Assembly (NCBI GenBank): GCA_019636535.1
Contig: JAHBXK010000015.1
Span: 1-64,000 of the forward strand
Origin: Phycisphaeraceae bacterium
GTDB lineage: Bacteria; Planctomycetota; Phycisphaerae; Phycisphaerales; UBA1924
DNA length: 64,000 nt
Direction of reading: 5' to 3'
Positions 18,095 to 26,416 of the stretch are shown here, piece after piece; position 1 is the first letter of the stretch; each line of letters starts with the position of its first letter. A program made the position numbers and the translations under genes. The notes beneath the pieces were generated by a model. That model was not told the DNA's origin. It saw only the letters and a program-made list of their open reading frames with translations, and did not search any database.

Positions 18095-19087
18095 TCAATG
18101 CCCGACGTAGACCACGAAGTCTGCCCGATCCCGGTCCTCCTCGTCCAATGTGATTCCGGCCCGAGGCACGACGCTGATCGTGACGATCCGAGCCTGTGGT
18201 CGCATGAGCGAGACGGCTTGCCAGGTGCCGCCGCGGAAGTCGGAGTGAAATCGTCCCACGACGTGCACGACCGGCGCTGATCCTTCATCCAGACCATGCA
18301 CCACACTGTCGGCCATTGTCCAGTCCCACAGGTACTGCGCTCGGAAAGCGCCCTCCAGTCGCGAGCGCTCCGCGGCTTGTGCCTCGGGCGATTCCGGCTT
18401 GGCCCGTGACATCAGGCCTTCAAAGTCGGCTTTGTACCTTTCGCTTGCATCGACCAGCGGCACACGAAAGAGCCGGCGCTGCTCGGCAGTCAGCGCGTTC
18501 AGGTCGTCGTAGGTCTTGCCGCGCAGGTACCGGATGATCTCCCACGTCGTGTTCGCGGCGATCACCGGCCGTCCCCCGGCTTTGGCGGCTTCCACCATTC
18601 GTCGGTGTCCCGCCGGGTAGTTGCCTTCGCTTCTTGTTGCGCGTTTGAGGAACGTCGCTTCATCGGTCAGGCCGAGCAGGTAGTCGTCCAGGCGGGTCTG
18701 GTCGTCACGCTCGAAGAACTCCATGCTGAGCGCGGCGGATGGTGATCGTTGGAGCAGGGCCTCGAACAACTCTGCCCCCCATGCCAATCCGACCGGATGG
18801 CCGTGCGTCTCGCCCAGAAGCACGACGTCGGCCCGGGCCGTCGCGTCGACCACCTCCGCGAATCCGGCTGGGGTGCCATCGCCGCGGAAGACGGCCGATG
18901 CGAGAGCCCGCTCCGATGTCACGGCATGACTTGTCGAACTCGAAGTTGATGTTCCGTCCGACGAGCAGGAAGCCAGTGGCACGATGCTGACCAGTGCGAA
19001 GACGGCGAGGAGAACACCCGGTTGAGCGCGGCGGAGCCGCTCGATGTTTACGGTCGTTCCGATCAAGTCACGAACGTTCGCTCGCAT
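18095..19087 (-). CDS. ChaN-like lipoprotein
   Basis: A 330-residue lipoprotein with an N-terminal hydrophobic segment ending in the lipobox LASC (cysteine at about residue 41). The mature part has ADVVLLGETHGHPVGLAWG, the signature of the ChaN/Tiki-like fold, then AALSMEFFERDDQ, RPVIAANTTWEIIRYLRG and VVHVVGRFHSDFRGG. ChaN-type proteins bind haem or act in iron uptake, but the function is not settled. The ATG at 19087 has AAGGGA upstream. A GTG at 19126 in the same frame overlaps the purM stop as GTGA and would add 13 residues, so translational coupling to purM is a real alternative. No iron-uptake neighbours are seen. Confidence 0.82.
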   Translation of the reverse strand: MRANVRDLIGTTVNIERLRRAQPGVLLAVFALVSIVPLASCSSDGTSTSSSTSHAVTSERALASAVFRGDGTPAGFAEVVDATARADVVLLGETHGHPVGLAWGAELFEALLQRSPSAALSMEFFERDDQTRLDDYLLGLTDEATFLKRATRSEGNYPAGHRRMVEAAKAGGRPVIAANTTWEIIRYLRGKTYDDLNALTAEQRRLFRVPLVDASERYKADFEGLMSRAKPESPEAQAAERSRLEGAFRAQYLWDWTMADSVVHGLDEGSAPVVHVVGRFHSDFRGGTWQAVSLMRPQARIVTISVVPRAGITLDEEDRDRADFVVYVGH

Positions 19088-19122
19088 CGCTCTATTCCCT
19101 TTGCTTCGTGCTTGCCCCGTCG

Positions 19123-20367
19123 TCACAGCTCGTATCGCACTTCGCCCTTGCCCTTCACGACTTTCCCGATCACGTGCACGCGCTCACCGAGTTTCTCCAA
19201 CTTCTCCTTGACGGCCGCGGCGAACTTGGGCTTGACGATCAGCGTGTATCCCACGCCCATGTTGAACACTCGGCGCATCTCGTCCGTGCTGATGTTGCCG
19301 TGCGTTTGCAGGAACGTAAACACCGGCGGCACGGGCCATGACGCCGGATCGATCAACGCGTCGACCTTCGGGTGGAGCGCACGACAGAGGTTGCCTTCGA
19401 GGCCGCTCCCGGTGATGTTGGCCATCCCGGTGATGATCTTCTTGACTTTGTACTGGCGGAGCAGCCTGGTGATGGCAGGTGCGTAGATCCGAGTCGGCGT
19501 GAGCAGCACTTCGCCGAGCGTTGGTTCGTCTGGTTGGCTTGTACTCTTGCCGGTCGATCCCGCGCGTCGGTCGTCGATCTTGCCGTTGCGACCTGTGGCT
19601 GTCTTGGGAGCGGGCCCTTTGCTTGAACGCCGACGACCTTTGGTGCGATCCTCTCCAACCAACTCCTCGTAGGCGGCTCCCAGGTCCAATCCCGCCGACG
19701 AGACCACTTTCCGAACGAGCGAGTAGCCGTTGGAGTGGATCCCGCTCGACTCGAGCCCGAGCACGAGGTCGCCCTTCTCCACGCGTTCGGGGTCGGTCGC
19801 TCGCTTCAGTTCGACCACGCCGACCGCGAAGCCGGCCAGATCAAACTCGCCGGGTGCGTAGATGTCGGGCATCTCCGCCGTTTCGCCGCCGAGCAGGGCG
19901 CACTCGCTCTGCCGGCACCCCTCGGCCACGCCCCTGACGATGTCGGTGAGCATCGGACGATCGACCTTGCCGACCGCGATGTAGTCGAGAAAGAAGAGCG
20001 GCTCAGCGCCCTGCACGATGAGGTCGTTGATGCTCATCGCGACCAAGTCGATGCCGACCGTATCGAACTTGCGGTACTCCGAGGCGAGTTTCACCTTCGT
20101 GCCGACACCGTCGCAGCAGGCAACCAGCACCGGGTCCTTGTAGTTCTTGGCAAAGAGCTTCTGGTTGAAGTCCAGCCGGAACATGCCCGCAAACCCGCCG
20201 GGATTATCGATCACGCGCGGCCCGAACGTCCGCCGCATGGTCGAGACCAGCGACTCGGTGAAGGCGTCCTTGTCTTCCAAGTTGACGCCCGAGTCGGCGT
20301 AGGTCAGGCCTCGAGCGGACCGACCGGCGCCGGATTGACGGGACGGGGAGGGCGTGGTTCGGGGCAT
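19123..20367 (-). CDS. purM: Phosphoribosylformylglycinamidine cyclo-ligase
   Basis: AIR synthetase closes the imidazole ring in purine synthesis using ATP. The 414-residue protein begins with a short leader and then TYADSGVNLEDKDAF, the PurM N-terminal motif. VACCDGVGTKVKLA, MSINDLIVQGAEPLFFLDY, LLGGETAEMPD, LGLESSGIHSNGYSLVRKV and ITGSGLEGNLCRAL are all in place. Between YEELVG and LGEVLLTPTRIY there is an extra, basic, low-complexity stretch of about 44 residues (239-282) that ordinary PurM lacks. The ATG at 20367 has a -10-like box 5 nt upstream. The ChaN-like gene follows immediately. Confidence 0.94.
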   Translation of the reverse strand: MPRTTPSPSRQSGAGRSARGLTYADSGVNLEDKDAFTESLVSTMRRTFGPRVIDNPGGFAGMFRLDFNQKLFAKNYKDPVLVACCDGVGTKVKLASEYRKFDTVGIDLVAMSINDLIVQGAEPLFFLDYIAVGKVDRPMLTDIVRGVAEGCRQSECALLGGETAEMPDIYAPGEFDLAGFAVGVVELKRATDPERVEKGDLVLGLESSGIHSNGYSLVRKVVSSAGLDLGAAYEELVGEDRTKGRRRSSKGPAPKTATGRNGKIDDRRAGSTGKSTSQPDEPTLGEVLLTPTRIYAPAITRLLRQYKVKKIITGMANITGSGLEGNLCRALHPKVDALIDPASWPVPPVFTFLQTHGNISTDEMRRVFNMGVGYTLIVKPKFAAAVKEKLEKLGERVHVIGKVVKGKGEVRYEL

Positions 20368-20372
20368 GAATC

Positions 20373-20378
20373 AGCGTA
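20373..20378 (-). promoter_or_regulatory. -10-like TACGCT, 5 nt before purM
   Basis: Reads TACGCT on the minus strand, 5 nt from the purM ATG, again without a ribosome-binding site. Confidence 0.5.
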
Positions 20379-20453
20379 GGGATGCGATCGCGAGGCGTAA
20401 CGCTGAGGGCGTTGGTGCTGTCGGTCGGGCGCTCTTCCGTGTGCGGCTTCGCC

Positions 20454-20459
20454 TACTCT
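20454..20459 (+). promoter_or_regulatory. Possible -10 box of metK (TACTCT)
   Basis: TACTCT would place the start of transcription about 30 nt before the metK ATG, leaving a short leader that includes an AGGAA ribosome site. The leader is too short for any known SAM riboswitch. No good -35 is seen. Confidence 0.35.
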
Positions 20460-20495
20460 CCCGGCTTTCCCCGGGAACACTTCAGGAACCGTCCG

Positions 20496-21701
20496 ATGTC
20501 CAGCAGCGCCACCCGACTGTTCACCAGCGAATCCGTCTCGATGGGTCACCCTGACAAGGTGTCCGATCAGATCTCCGACGCGATCCTTGACGCCATGCTT
20601 GCCGACGATCCGCGCTCGCGGGTCGCTTGCGAGACACTGTGCTGCACGGGTCTGGTCGTTGTTGCCGGCGAGATCACCACCAACACCTACGTCAGCATTC
20701 CCGATCTGGTCCGCGAGGTCATCCGCGACATCGGCTACACGTCCGGGGAGATGCGATTCGACGCCGATTCGTGCGGCGTGATGGTCGCGTTGAACAAGCA
20801 GTCAAACGACATCGCCATGGGCGTCGACAAGGAGGGGGCGGGCGATCAAGGGATGATGTTCGGCTACGCCTGCAACGAGACGCCGGAGTTCATGCCGCTG
20901 GCCATCCAACTCAGCCACCGGCTCGTCGAGCGGCAGGCGCAGGTTCGCCGCGAGGGCATCATTCCCGGTCTGCGACCGGATGCCAAGAGCCAGGTCACCG
21001 TTGAGTACGAGAACGGCAAACCCGTCCGGATTGATACCGTCGTGCTCTCAACGCAGCACGACGCCAATTGGAACGAGCGTCAGAAGCAACTTCAGGACGA
21101 GGTGAAGCGGCACATCATCGATCCCGTTCTGGGCGAGTGGAAGAACCCCGCGGTCACGCACTGGATCAACCCCACCGGCCGATTCGAGATCGGCGGTCCG
21201 CACGGCGACACCGGCCTGACCGGGCGCAAGATCATCGTCGATACGTACGGGGGGATGGGGCGGCACGGCGGCGGCGCCTTCAGCGGCAAGGACCCGACCA
21301 AGGTCGATCGTTCCGCGGCGTACATGGCTCGCTACATCGCCAAGAACGTTGTGGCGGCCGGGCTCGCCGATCGATGCGAGGTTCAACTCAGTTACGCCAT
21401 CGGCGTGGCGAAGCCGACCAGCGTCTATGTGGACTGCTTCGGCACCAACAAGACCGATGAGGGCAAGATCAGCCGCGTGATCGGAGAGTTGTTTCCGCTC
21501 ACGCCGCGCGGCATCATCGAGCACCTCAAACTTCGGTCACCCATCTACTCTCCGACCGCGCGCCATGGGCACTTCGGCCGGGCGCCCTACGAGGGTCAGT
21601 ACTTCGATCGCGTTGCACGCGCGAACAAGGGCCAGAAGCTTGAGTTCTTTACGTGGGAGAAGACCGACAAGGCCGAGGCGTTGCGCAAAGCGTGCTCGTG
21701 A
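20496..21701 (+). CDS. metK: S-adenosylmethionine synthetase
   Basis: Makes S-adenosylmethionine from methionine and ATP. The 401-residue protein has the usual length and motifs: [21 protein letters not shown] at the N-terminus with the ATP-binding histidine, [21 protein letters not shown], and [19 protein letters not shown] with the phosphate-binding lysine, ending in a typical [10 protein letters not shown] tail. The ATG at 20496 has AGGAA upstream; the in-frame extension to 20382 is rejected. It is divergent from purM and ends only 12 bp from the convergent O-antigen-ligase-like gene. Confidence 0.97.
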   Translation: MSSSATRLFTSESVSMGHPDKVSDQISDAILDAMLADDPRSRVACETLCCTGLVVVAGEITTNTYVSIPDLVREVIRDIGYTSGEMRFDADSCGVMVALNKQSNDIAMGVDKEGAGDQGMMFGYACNETPEFMPLAIQLSHRLVERQAQVRREGIIPGLRPDAKSQVTVEYENGKPVRIDTVVLSTQHDANWNERQKQLQDEVKRHIIDPVLGEWKNPAVTHWINPTGRFEIGGPHGDTGLTGRKIIVDTYGGMGRHGGGAFSGKDPTKVDRSAAYMARYIAKNVVAAGLADRCEVQLSYAIGVAKPTSVYVDCFGTNKTDEGKISRVIGELFPLTPRGIIEHLKLRSPIYSPTARHGHFGRAPYEGQYFDRVARANKGQKLEFFTWEKTDKAEALRKACS

Positions 21702-21713
21702 TCCGCGGTGCGG

Positions 21714-24338
21714 TCAGTTGTATGCGATCCGTCGGAGTCGTTCGGCGCGAGATTCGGCGAGTGCACGGCCCACGGGATCGAGTCGCGTGAGTTCGTTGAG
21801 TTGCAGCGCCTTTCCGGCCCACATCGCCGGTTCGCTTGGGTCGGGATGTGACAGGTGCGGTCCACCCGAGCCGGGCGATGTTGGGGGGAAGCGATGGAGG
21901 ATGGCCAAGGTGAGTTCGGCGATCGTGGCGGGGTGGTCCGGACTGGTTGGGTCCAGTTCGTGGGCGCGCTTCAGGCTGCGCAGTGCTTCGAGCATGTCGC
22001 TCACGATTTGTTGAGTCATCGACTGCTGTTCGGACTCGCTGGTTGATCGTGTGCGCAACTGCTCGATCAGATCGGCTCTCGCGAGCAGTATCAGGGACTT
22101 GGTTCGCAGGAGCGGCACGTTCATTCCCGCGCGGGCGCTCATTGCATGCGAGAGGGTTGTTCCCTGTTGGACAACCGCTTCGCGATTTGAGAACGAAGCG
22201 GACACGGCGTCGTGCATGTGTCGTTGAGCGACGCTGTCTACTCGGGCATCGCTCGCGGCAGTTGCCACTCGTATATGTACTTCCGCTAAGGCGCGGTCGA
22301 AGCGCCAATCGCGGTACGCTGCCGGCAGGTTCAGTCGTTCCGTAGCGGCAGCCCCCAGGGCGATCGTTGCACGGGCGAGTTCCCGCTGAATCGGATCTTC
22401 GACGTGCTCGCACGAGGGGGCTCGGCTCGGGTCGTACGACTTGCTCAGCGAGCGCATTATGTCTTCCAACTCGGCCCGCAGGTCGGCGGGGGTCGCTTCG
22501 CCGCGCAGCGTTCGCAGTCGGAGGTCTGCCAGATGGGTATTCGCCTGACCGAGCGGCGCGAGCAGAGCGGAAGCGGCACGGGCGCTTCGTTCGGAACGCA
22601 CGCACCAGGTGACATTCGGCAGCAAGAACTTCGCCACAAAGATCACCAACACCACGATCCAGGCCGCCGATCGGAAGCGTGACCAGAGACTCTCGGCTTG
22701 CGAAACGGGGATTGGGTTCCAAGGCGCTCCACGCCACCATGCCACCCCGATCATCATGCCCGCCAAGCCCACGGCCGGCGTCCATGTGAGCGTGACTTCG
22801 ATCTGCCCGTGCGCGATCAGTGTCAAGGCACCGGCGGCGAACGCCGCGTACACGCGGCCGCGCGTGCGGCCGTCTGCGGATGAGAACGCCTTTGTCAGGG
22901 GTTGCCACAACAACCCCGCGATCATGCACCAACCGATCAACCCGGCCACGCGCGCCATGGCTGACGCGGGCGACATTCCCGGCGTCTCGATCCACGCGGG
23001 AACGATCGTTGCGAGAGCGGGGATCAGCAGCACGAGTCTGGGAGACAGCATTGTGGAGGTGTGAGTGTCGGGTTGCGGCGACCTGTCGTTCATCGCACGG
23101 AACGGCGAAGCCGAGATGAACACGGAGAGCGCGATCAACGTGAGCCCCAGCACCAACCCGGCCAATCCCAGACACGCGGCCCAGTCGAACAGGACGGAGT
23201 GTGCCGACGATGGATCCTCTGGGCAGAGCGCCGGCTTGGTCAGGAGGAACGCTTGCTGGAAGCCGTCCGGCCCGATGCCGGTCAACGGGAACTTCGCAAG
23301 GATTCCCGCCGCGCCCTGCATGTAGAACCAGCGGAACAGGAGCGAGAGTTCGCCGAGTCGCTCGCCGAGCAAGCCTCTGGCGACGACCAACGCGATCGGT
23401 CCAACGATCGCGCCGAGACCAACGGCCAGCACGGTCGGTAGGCGCCAAGGCCGGCAACGACCGGTCATCGCCACGAGCATCGCCAACAACGCCAGCTGAC
23501 CCGTGATCAGGGCGATCACGCCACCCTTTGAGTGTGCGAACCAGAGTGCTGCGATGCTTGTGGCGACGCCAAGTGCGACGGCCGCGCAGAATCTCGCACG
23601 CGGTGTGTTGCGTTCCTTCTGATTGGCGCGGACCAGTGCCCAAGCCAGTCCCGAGAACACGACGGTGACGGCCGCTGCGAAACTGGCCAACACGTTCGAT
23701 AGCGCGAACCACGCCGAGGCGTCGGGCTGCGACAGCCTTCTCTCATAGGCCCGTGCGCTGGTTGAACCTTCCGTCCATCCCCGGCTGAGCAGAAACTGTT
23801 CCTTGTTCCGCTGAAAGTCGGCAACGGTCTGCGGGTGCTCAACGAGGAATTGGAGTCCGGCCCGACAGGCGAGCAACGCCAGGAACCCGAGCGTGAGCGC
23901 CCCCACCAAACCTCGCACGCGGGTATCGGCTCGTGATGCGGCGGCGACGGTGCACAGGGCGACGATCGCGCTCAGCCACGACATGCCGATCCGAAGGTCC
24001 TGTTCGGTCCAGCCGACGGCGAGACTGAGCAGCGTCGGGACGGCCAACAACAACACGCCGGTAGATGCCAAGCGGCCGACGGTCTCCCACCACCAGCCGG
24101 CGGCTTGCCGACCGTGATCCTGCATCTGTCCTGCCGTGCTCCACACCGCTGCGCCAGTGAGGACGCAAGCATCCAGCGCCAGCGAGCCGGCCGGACCCAG
24201 CGTCCCCATCGCGCCCGCGTCGTGTGTCAGCATCGGGTCAGAGTCCCACCCCGGCATGATCGAGAACGGGACGCTCGCGCGCACGAACAACGGTGTGAGC
24301 ATCATGACGGGCGCGATGTTCAGCAGCGCTTGCTTCAT
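21714..24338 (-). CDS. O-antigen ligase/polymerase-like membrane protein
   Basis: An 874-residue protein with about ten or more hydrophobic segments in its first 600 residues, and a soluble C-terminal part of roughly 270 residues, helix-rich and TPR-like, ending in ALAESRAERLRRIAYN. The loop ILAKFPLTGIGPDGFQQAF matches the conserved GxGxxxF region of the Wzy/WaaL (O-antigen ligase) superfamily. These proteins join or polymerise glycans on a lipid carrier in the periplasm. The ATG at 24338 overlaps the stop of the WecA-like gene as ATGA, so the two are translated together. A longer frame to 24467 would run backward into the upstream gene and is rejected. The exact activity, ligase or polymerase, cannot be decided. 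Confidence 0.8.
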   Translation of the reverse strand: MKQALLNIAPVMMLTPLFVRASVPFSIMPGWDSDPMLTHDAGAMGTLGPAGSLALDACVLTGAAVWSTAGQMQDHGRQAAGWWWETVGRLASTGVLLLAVPTLLSLAVGWTEQDLRIGMSWLSAIVALCTVAAASRADTRVRGLVGALTLGFLALLACRAGLQFLVEHPQTVADFQRNKEQFLLSRGWTEGSTSARAYERRLSQPDASAWFALSNVLASFAAAVTVVFSGLAWALVRANQKERNTPRARFCAAVALGVATSIAALWFAHSKGGVIALITGQLALLAMLVAMTGRCRPWRLPTVLAVGLGAIVGPIALVVARGLLGERLGELSLLFRWFYMQGAAGILAKFPLTGIGPDGFQQAFLLTKPALCPEDPSSAHSVLFDWAACLGLAGLVLGLTLIALSVFISASPFRAMNDRSPQPDTHTSTMLSPRLVLLIPALATIVPAWIETPGMSPASAMARVAGLIGWCMIAGLLWQPLTKAFSSADGRTRGRVYAAFAAGALTLIAHGQIEVTLTWTPAVGLAGMMIGVAWWRGAPWNPIPVSQAESLWSRFRSAAWIVVLVIFVAKFLLPNVTWCVRSERSARAASALLAPLGQANTHLADLRLRTLRGEATPADLRAELEDIMRSLSKSYDPSRAPSCEHVEDPIQRELARATIALGAAATERLNLPAAYRDWRFDRALAEVHIRVATAASDARVDSVAQRHMHDAVSASFSNREAVVQQGTTLSHAMSARAGMNVPLLRTKSLILLARADLIEQLRTRSTSESEQQSMTQQIVSDMLEALRSLKRAHELDPTSPDHPATIAELTLAILHRFPPTSPGSGGPHLSHPDPSEPAMWAGKALQLNELTRLDPVGRALAESRAERLRRIAYN

Positions 24339-25528
24339 GGCGTCCGCGCCCACTCGTACGCACCCAGCACCCCCAGCACGCACGCCGTCTGCGCCGCGAT
24401 CAGCACCGCCTCCACCGCCGACGCCGTCGCCAGCAGCACCCCGCCGATCGACGTCGCCATCGCGCACCCGCAGATCACCAGCACCGCCGCGCGCTTCGTC
24501 AGCCCGTGCCCCACCAGCCGGTGCGAGAAGTGCTGCAAATCCCCCACGAACGGCGATTTCCCCTGCGACAGCCGGATCACCGTCACCGACACAAAGTCAT
24601 ACAGCGGGATCGCCATCACCACCAGCGGCGTGAACAGTGCCGGCAGCGCCTCCGACGACAGCAGCCCCGACACGCCCCTCCCCCCCCCTGACCCGCCGCC
24701 CGCGTCCACCAACCCCGCCGCATCATCAACCGGCAGGTACGTCAGCCTCGCCGACAGAAACGCCAGCAAGAACCCCACCACCAGCGACCCCGAATCCCCC
24801 TGGAAGATCGTCGCCCCGCGCCGGCTCAGCGGGAAGTTGAACCGCAGGAACCCCAGCAGCGAGCCGATCAACAACGCCAGGCATGCCGCCACAAACCACT
24901 GCGGCTCCGGCCGCGATAAGGTCGACGCCAGCAGCGCCCCCGCGCACACCAGCGCCACGCCCCCCGACAGCCCGTCCATGTTGTCCAGAAAGTTGAACGC
25001 GTTGGTGATCACCACGAACCACGCCACCGTGATCACGATCGACAGCCACGCGCCCCCCGCCCAACCGTCCAGCGCCGTCAACAGCCGGGTGTCCGTCCGC
25101 CACGACACCACCCCCGCCACCACGAGCATCACCACCAGCTTCGGCCACGCGGGCAGCGCACGCCGATCATCGATCAGCCCCATCACGTGCAGCACCGCAG
25201 CGCCCCCCAGGAGCGCCCACGCCGCAGGCGTCCGCGCGGTGATCCCATCCATGTGCTCGTGCAGATCCGCCGGCACGATGTTCCAATCGTTCGGGTCGAG
25301 CTCCGCGCCCGTCAGCAACGACAGCAGTCCCGCGAACGGCAACGCGAACGCCCAGAAGATCGCGATCCCCCCCGTGTTCGGCACCCGCCGCATCGGCGCC
25401 TTGACCTGCCCCGCCACGCCCGCCGAGTCCAGCGCGTTCAGCCCGTGCCCGATCCAGCGCGCCACCCGCGTGAGCACCAGGCTCAGCAGCAGCGCGAACG
25501 GAATCAGCCCCAGCGTCAGTCGGTCCAT
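24335..25528 (-). CDS. Undecaprenyl-phosphate GlcNAc-1-phosphate transferase (WecA/MraY family)
   Basis: A 397-residue integral membrane glycosyl-1-phosphate transferase that starts glycan synthesis by loading a sugar phosphate onto undecaprenyl phosphate. The family motifs are present: RRVPNTGGIAIF, GLIDDRRAL with the aspartate pair, NAFNFLDNMDGLSGG, GATIFQGDSGS and the HFSHRLVGHGLTK loop, which is the WecA/TagO-type histidine loop rather than that of MraY. An alanine- and glycine-rich insert (about residues 270-285) is unusual. The ATG at 25528 has a -10-like box 8 nt upstream. It is followed by the O-antigen-ligase-like gene with ATGA overlap, giving a two-gene operon for surface glycan or O-antigen. 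Confidence 0.9.
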   Translation of the reverse strand: MDRLTLGLIPFALLLSLVLTRVARWIGHGLNALDSAGVAGQVKAPMRRVPNTGGIAIFWAFALPFAGLLSLLTGAELDPNDWNIVPADLHEHMDGITARTPAAWALLGGAAVLHVMGLIDDRRALPAWPKLVVMLVVAGVVSWRTDTRLLTALDGWAGGAWLSIVITVAWFVVITNAFNFLDNMDGLSGGVALVCAGALLASTLSRPEPQWFVAACLALLIGSLLGFLRFNFPLSRRGATIFQGDSGSLVVGFLLAFLSARLTYLPVDDAAGLVDAGGGSGGGRGVSGLLSSEALPALFTPLVVMAIPLYDFVSVTVIRLSQGKSPFVGDLQHFSHRLVGHGLTKRAAVLVICGCAMATSIGGVLLATASAVEAVLIAAQTACVLGVLGAYEWARTP

Positions 25529-25536
25529 GCCGCGTG

Positions 25537-25542
25537 AGTGTA
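25537..25542 (-). promoter_or_regulatory. -10-like TACACT, 8 nt before the WecA-like gene
   Basis: Reads TACACT on the minus strand, 8 nt from the ATG at 25528, with no ribosome-binding site between. Confidence 0.45.
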
Positions 25543-25604
25543 ACGACCGGCGAACCCCGCCGCGCCCTCTTCCCGCGCGACCGCGACCGCGACCAAACCG
25601 GCGC

Positions 25605-26414
25605 TCAACCCGTGGCGCTCTTCCGCCGAGCCAGCCACGCCCATGGCGCCCACGCCGCTACGAACGCCAACGCCACCAGCCCACCCAAGGGAACCAGCCG
25701 CCGCGGCCACGACCCCAACTGATCGATCACCGTCGTCGGGCCGGGGGTGCTCTGCCCAACGTACCCGTAGTTCCATCCCTGCCACAGATTGACCATCAGG
25801 ATCAAGACGCCGTAGCCGAACGTAAACACGAACGCCGCTCGGACGTCACGCAACGTTGGCCGATAGCCCCGCACGGCAACGACGTACACCGCGCTCCCGA
25901 CGATCAGCGTGTGACTCTCCCAGAACAGCCAGAATTCCGTGAAGAGCGGCCCCTTCTCAACCACCGGCGTGATGAACGCCTGCGTGCTCAGGGCGATTCC
26001 CCAGAAGTACAGGATCACGGTCCAGAACCGCGACCCCGAAATGAGCGCAACCGCCCCGATGAGCCCCGCGAGGTCGCACACGTGCAGCGGCAGCGACTGG
26101 GCCAACTGTTCCGGACCTTCCATCACTGCTCGACGAACCCAGTAGAACTGGATCGCGACCCACACGCCCAGCCCGAGCACCCCCAGCATTCGGCCGGGCG
26201 CATCTACGGTGAGTTCGCCGGATCTCATCGCTCGCGGCGAAGGTCCTTGCCCCACGGCGGACATCATTCGACCCGCGACCACCACGATCGTGATGACGAT
26301 CAGGCAGATCCCGAGGGTTACCCAATGAGTTGCTGAATAGGCCTCGAACGTGGTGAACTCGGCCGGCGACTCCGCGGCCTCGAGCAACGCCTGCGCGTGT
26401 TCACCGAGTTCCAA
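25605..26414 (-). CDS. TIGR02206 (YwaF-like) integral membrane protein
   Basis: A 269-residue protein with about six or seven transmembrane helices. The stretch AQSLPLHVCDLAGLIGAVALI and the later LYFWGIALSTQAFITPVV and FWESHTLIVGSAVYVV match the TIGR02206/YwaF family, whose function is unknown. It starts with a TTG at 26414 only two bases after the lptD stop codon, so it is probably translated from the lptD transcript. That neighbour suggests an envelope role, but nothing in the sequence shows it directly. A second start inside the first helix is not better. Confidence 0.75.
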   Translation of the reverse strand: MELGEHAQALLEAAESPAEFTTFEAYSATHWVTLGICLIVITIVVVAGRMMSAVGQGPSPRAMRSGELTVDAPGRMLGVLGLGVWVAIQFYWVRRAVMEGPEQLAQSLPLHVCDLAGLIGAVALISGSRFWTVILYFWGIALSTQAFITPVVEKGPLFTEFWLFWESHTLIVGSAVYVVAVRGYRPTLRDVRAAFVFTFGYGVLILMVNLWQGWNYGYVGQSTPGPTTVIDQLGSWPRRLVPLGGLVALAFVAAWAPWAWLARRKSATG

Positions 26415-26416
26415 GG

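Noticed and set aside
20460-20495. SAM riboswitch before metK
   Set aside because: The leader is only about 30 nt and shows only a tiny TTCCC-C-GGGAA hairpin.
24105-26336. 743-residue plus-strand frame across the WecA-like and TIGR02206 genes
   Set aside because: Proline- and arginine-rich shadow crossing two well-supported minus-strand genes.
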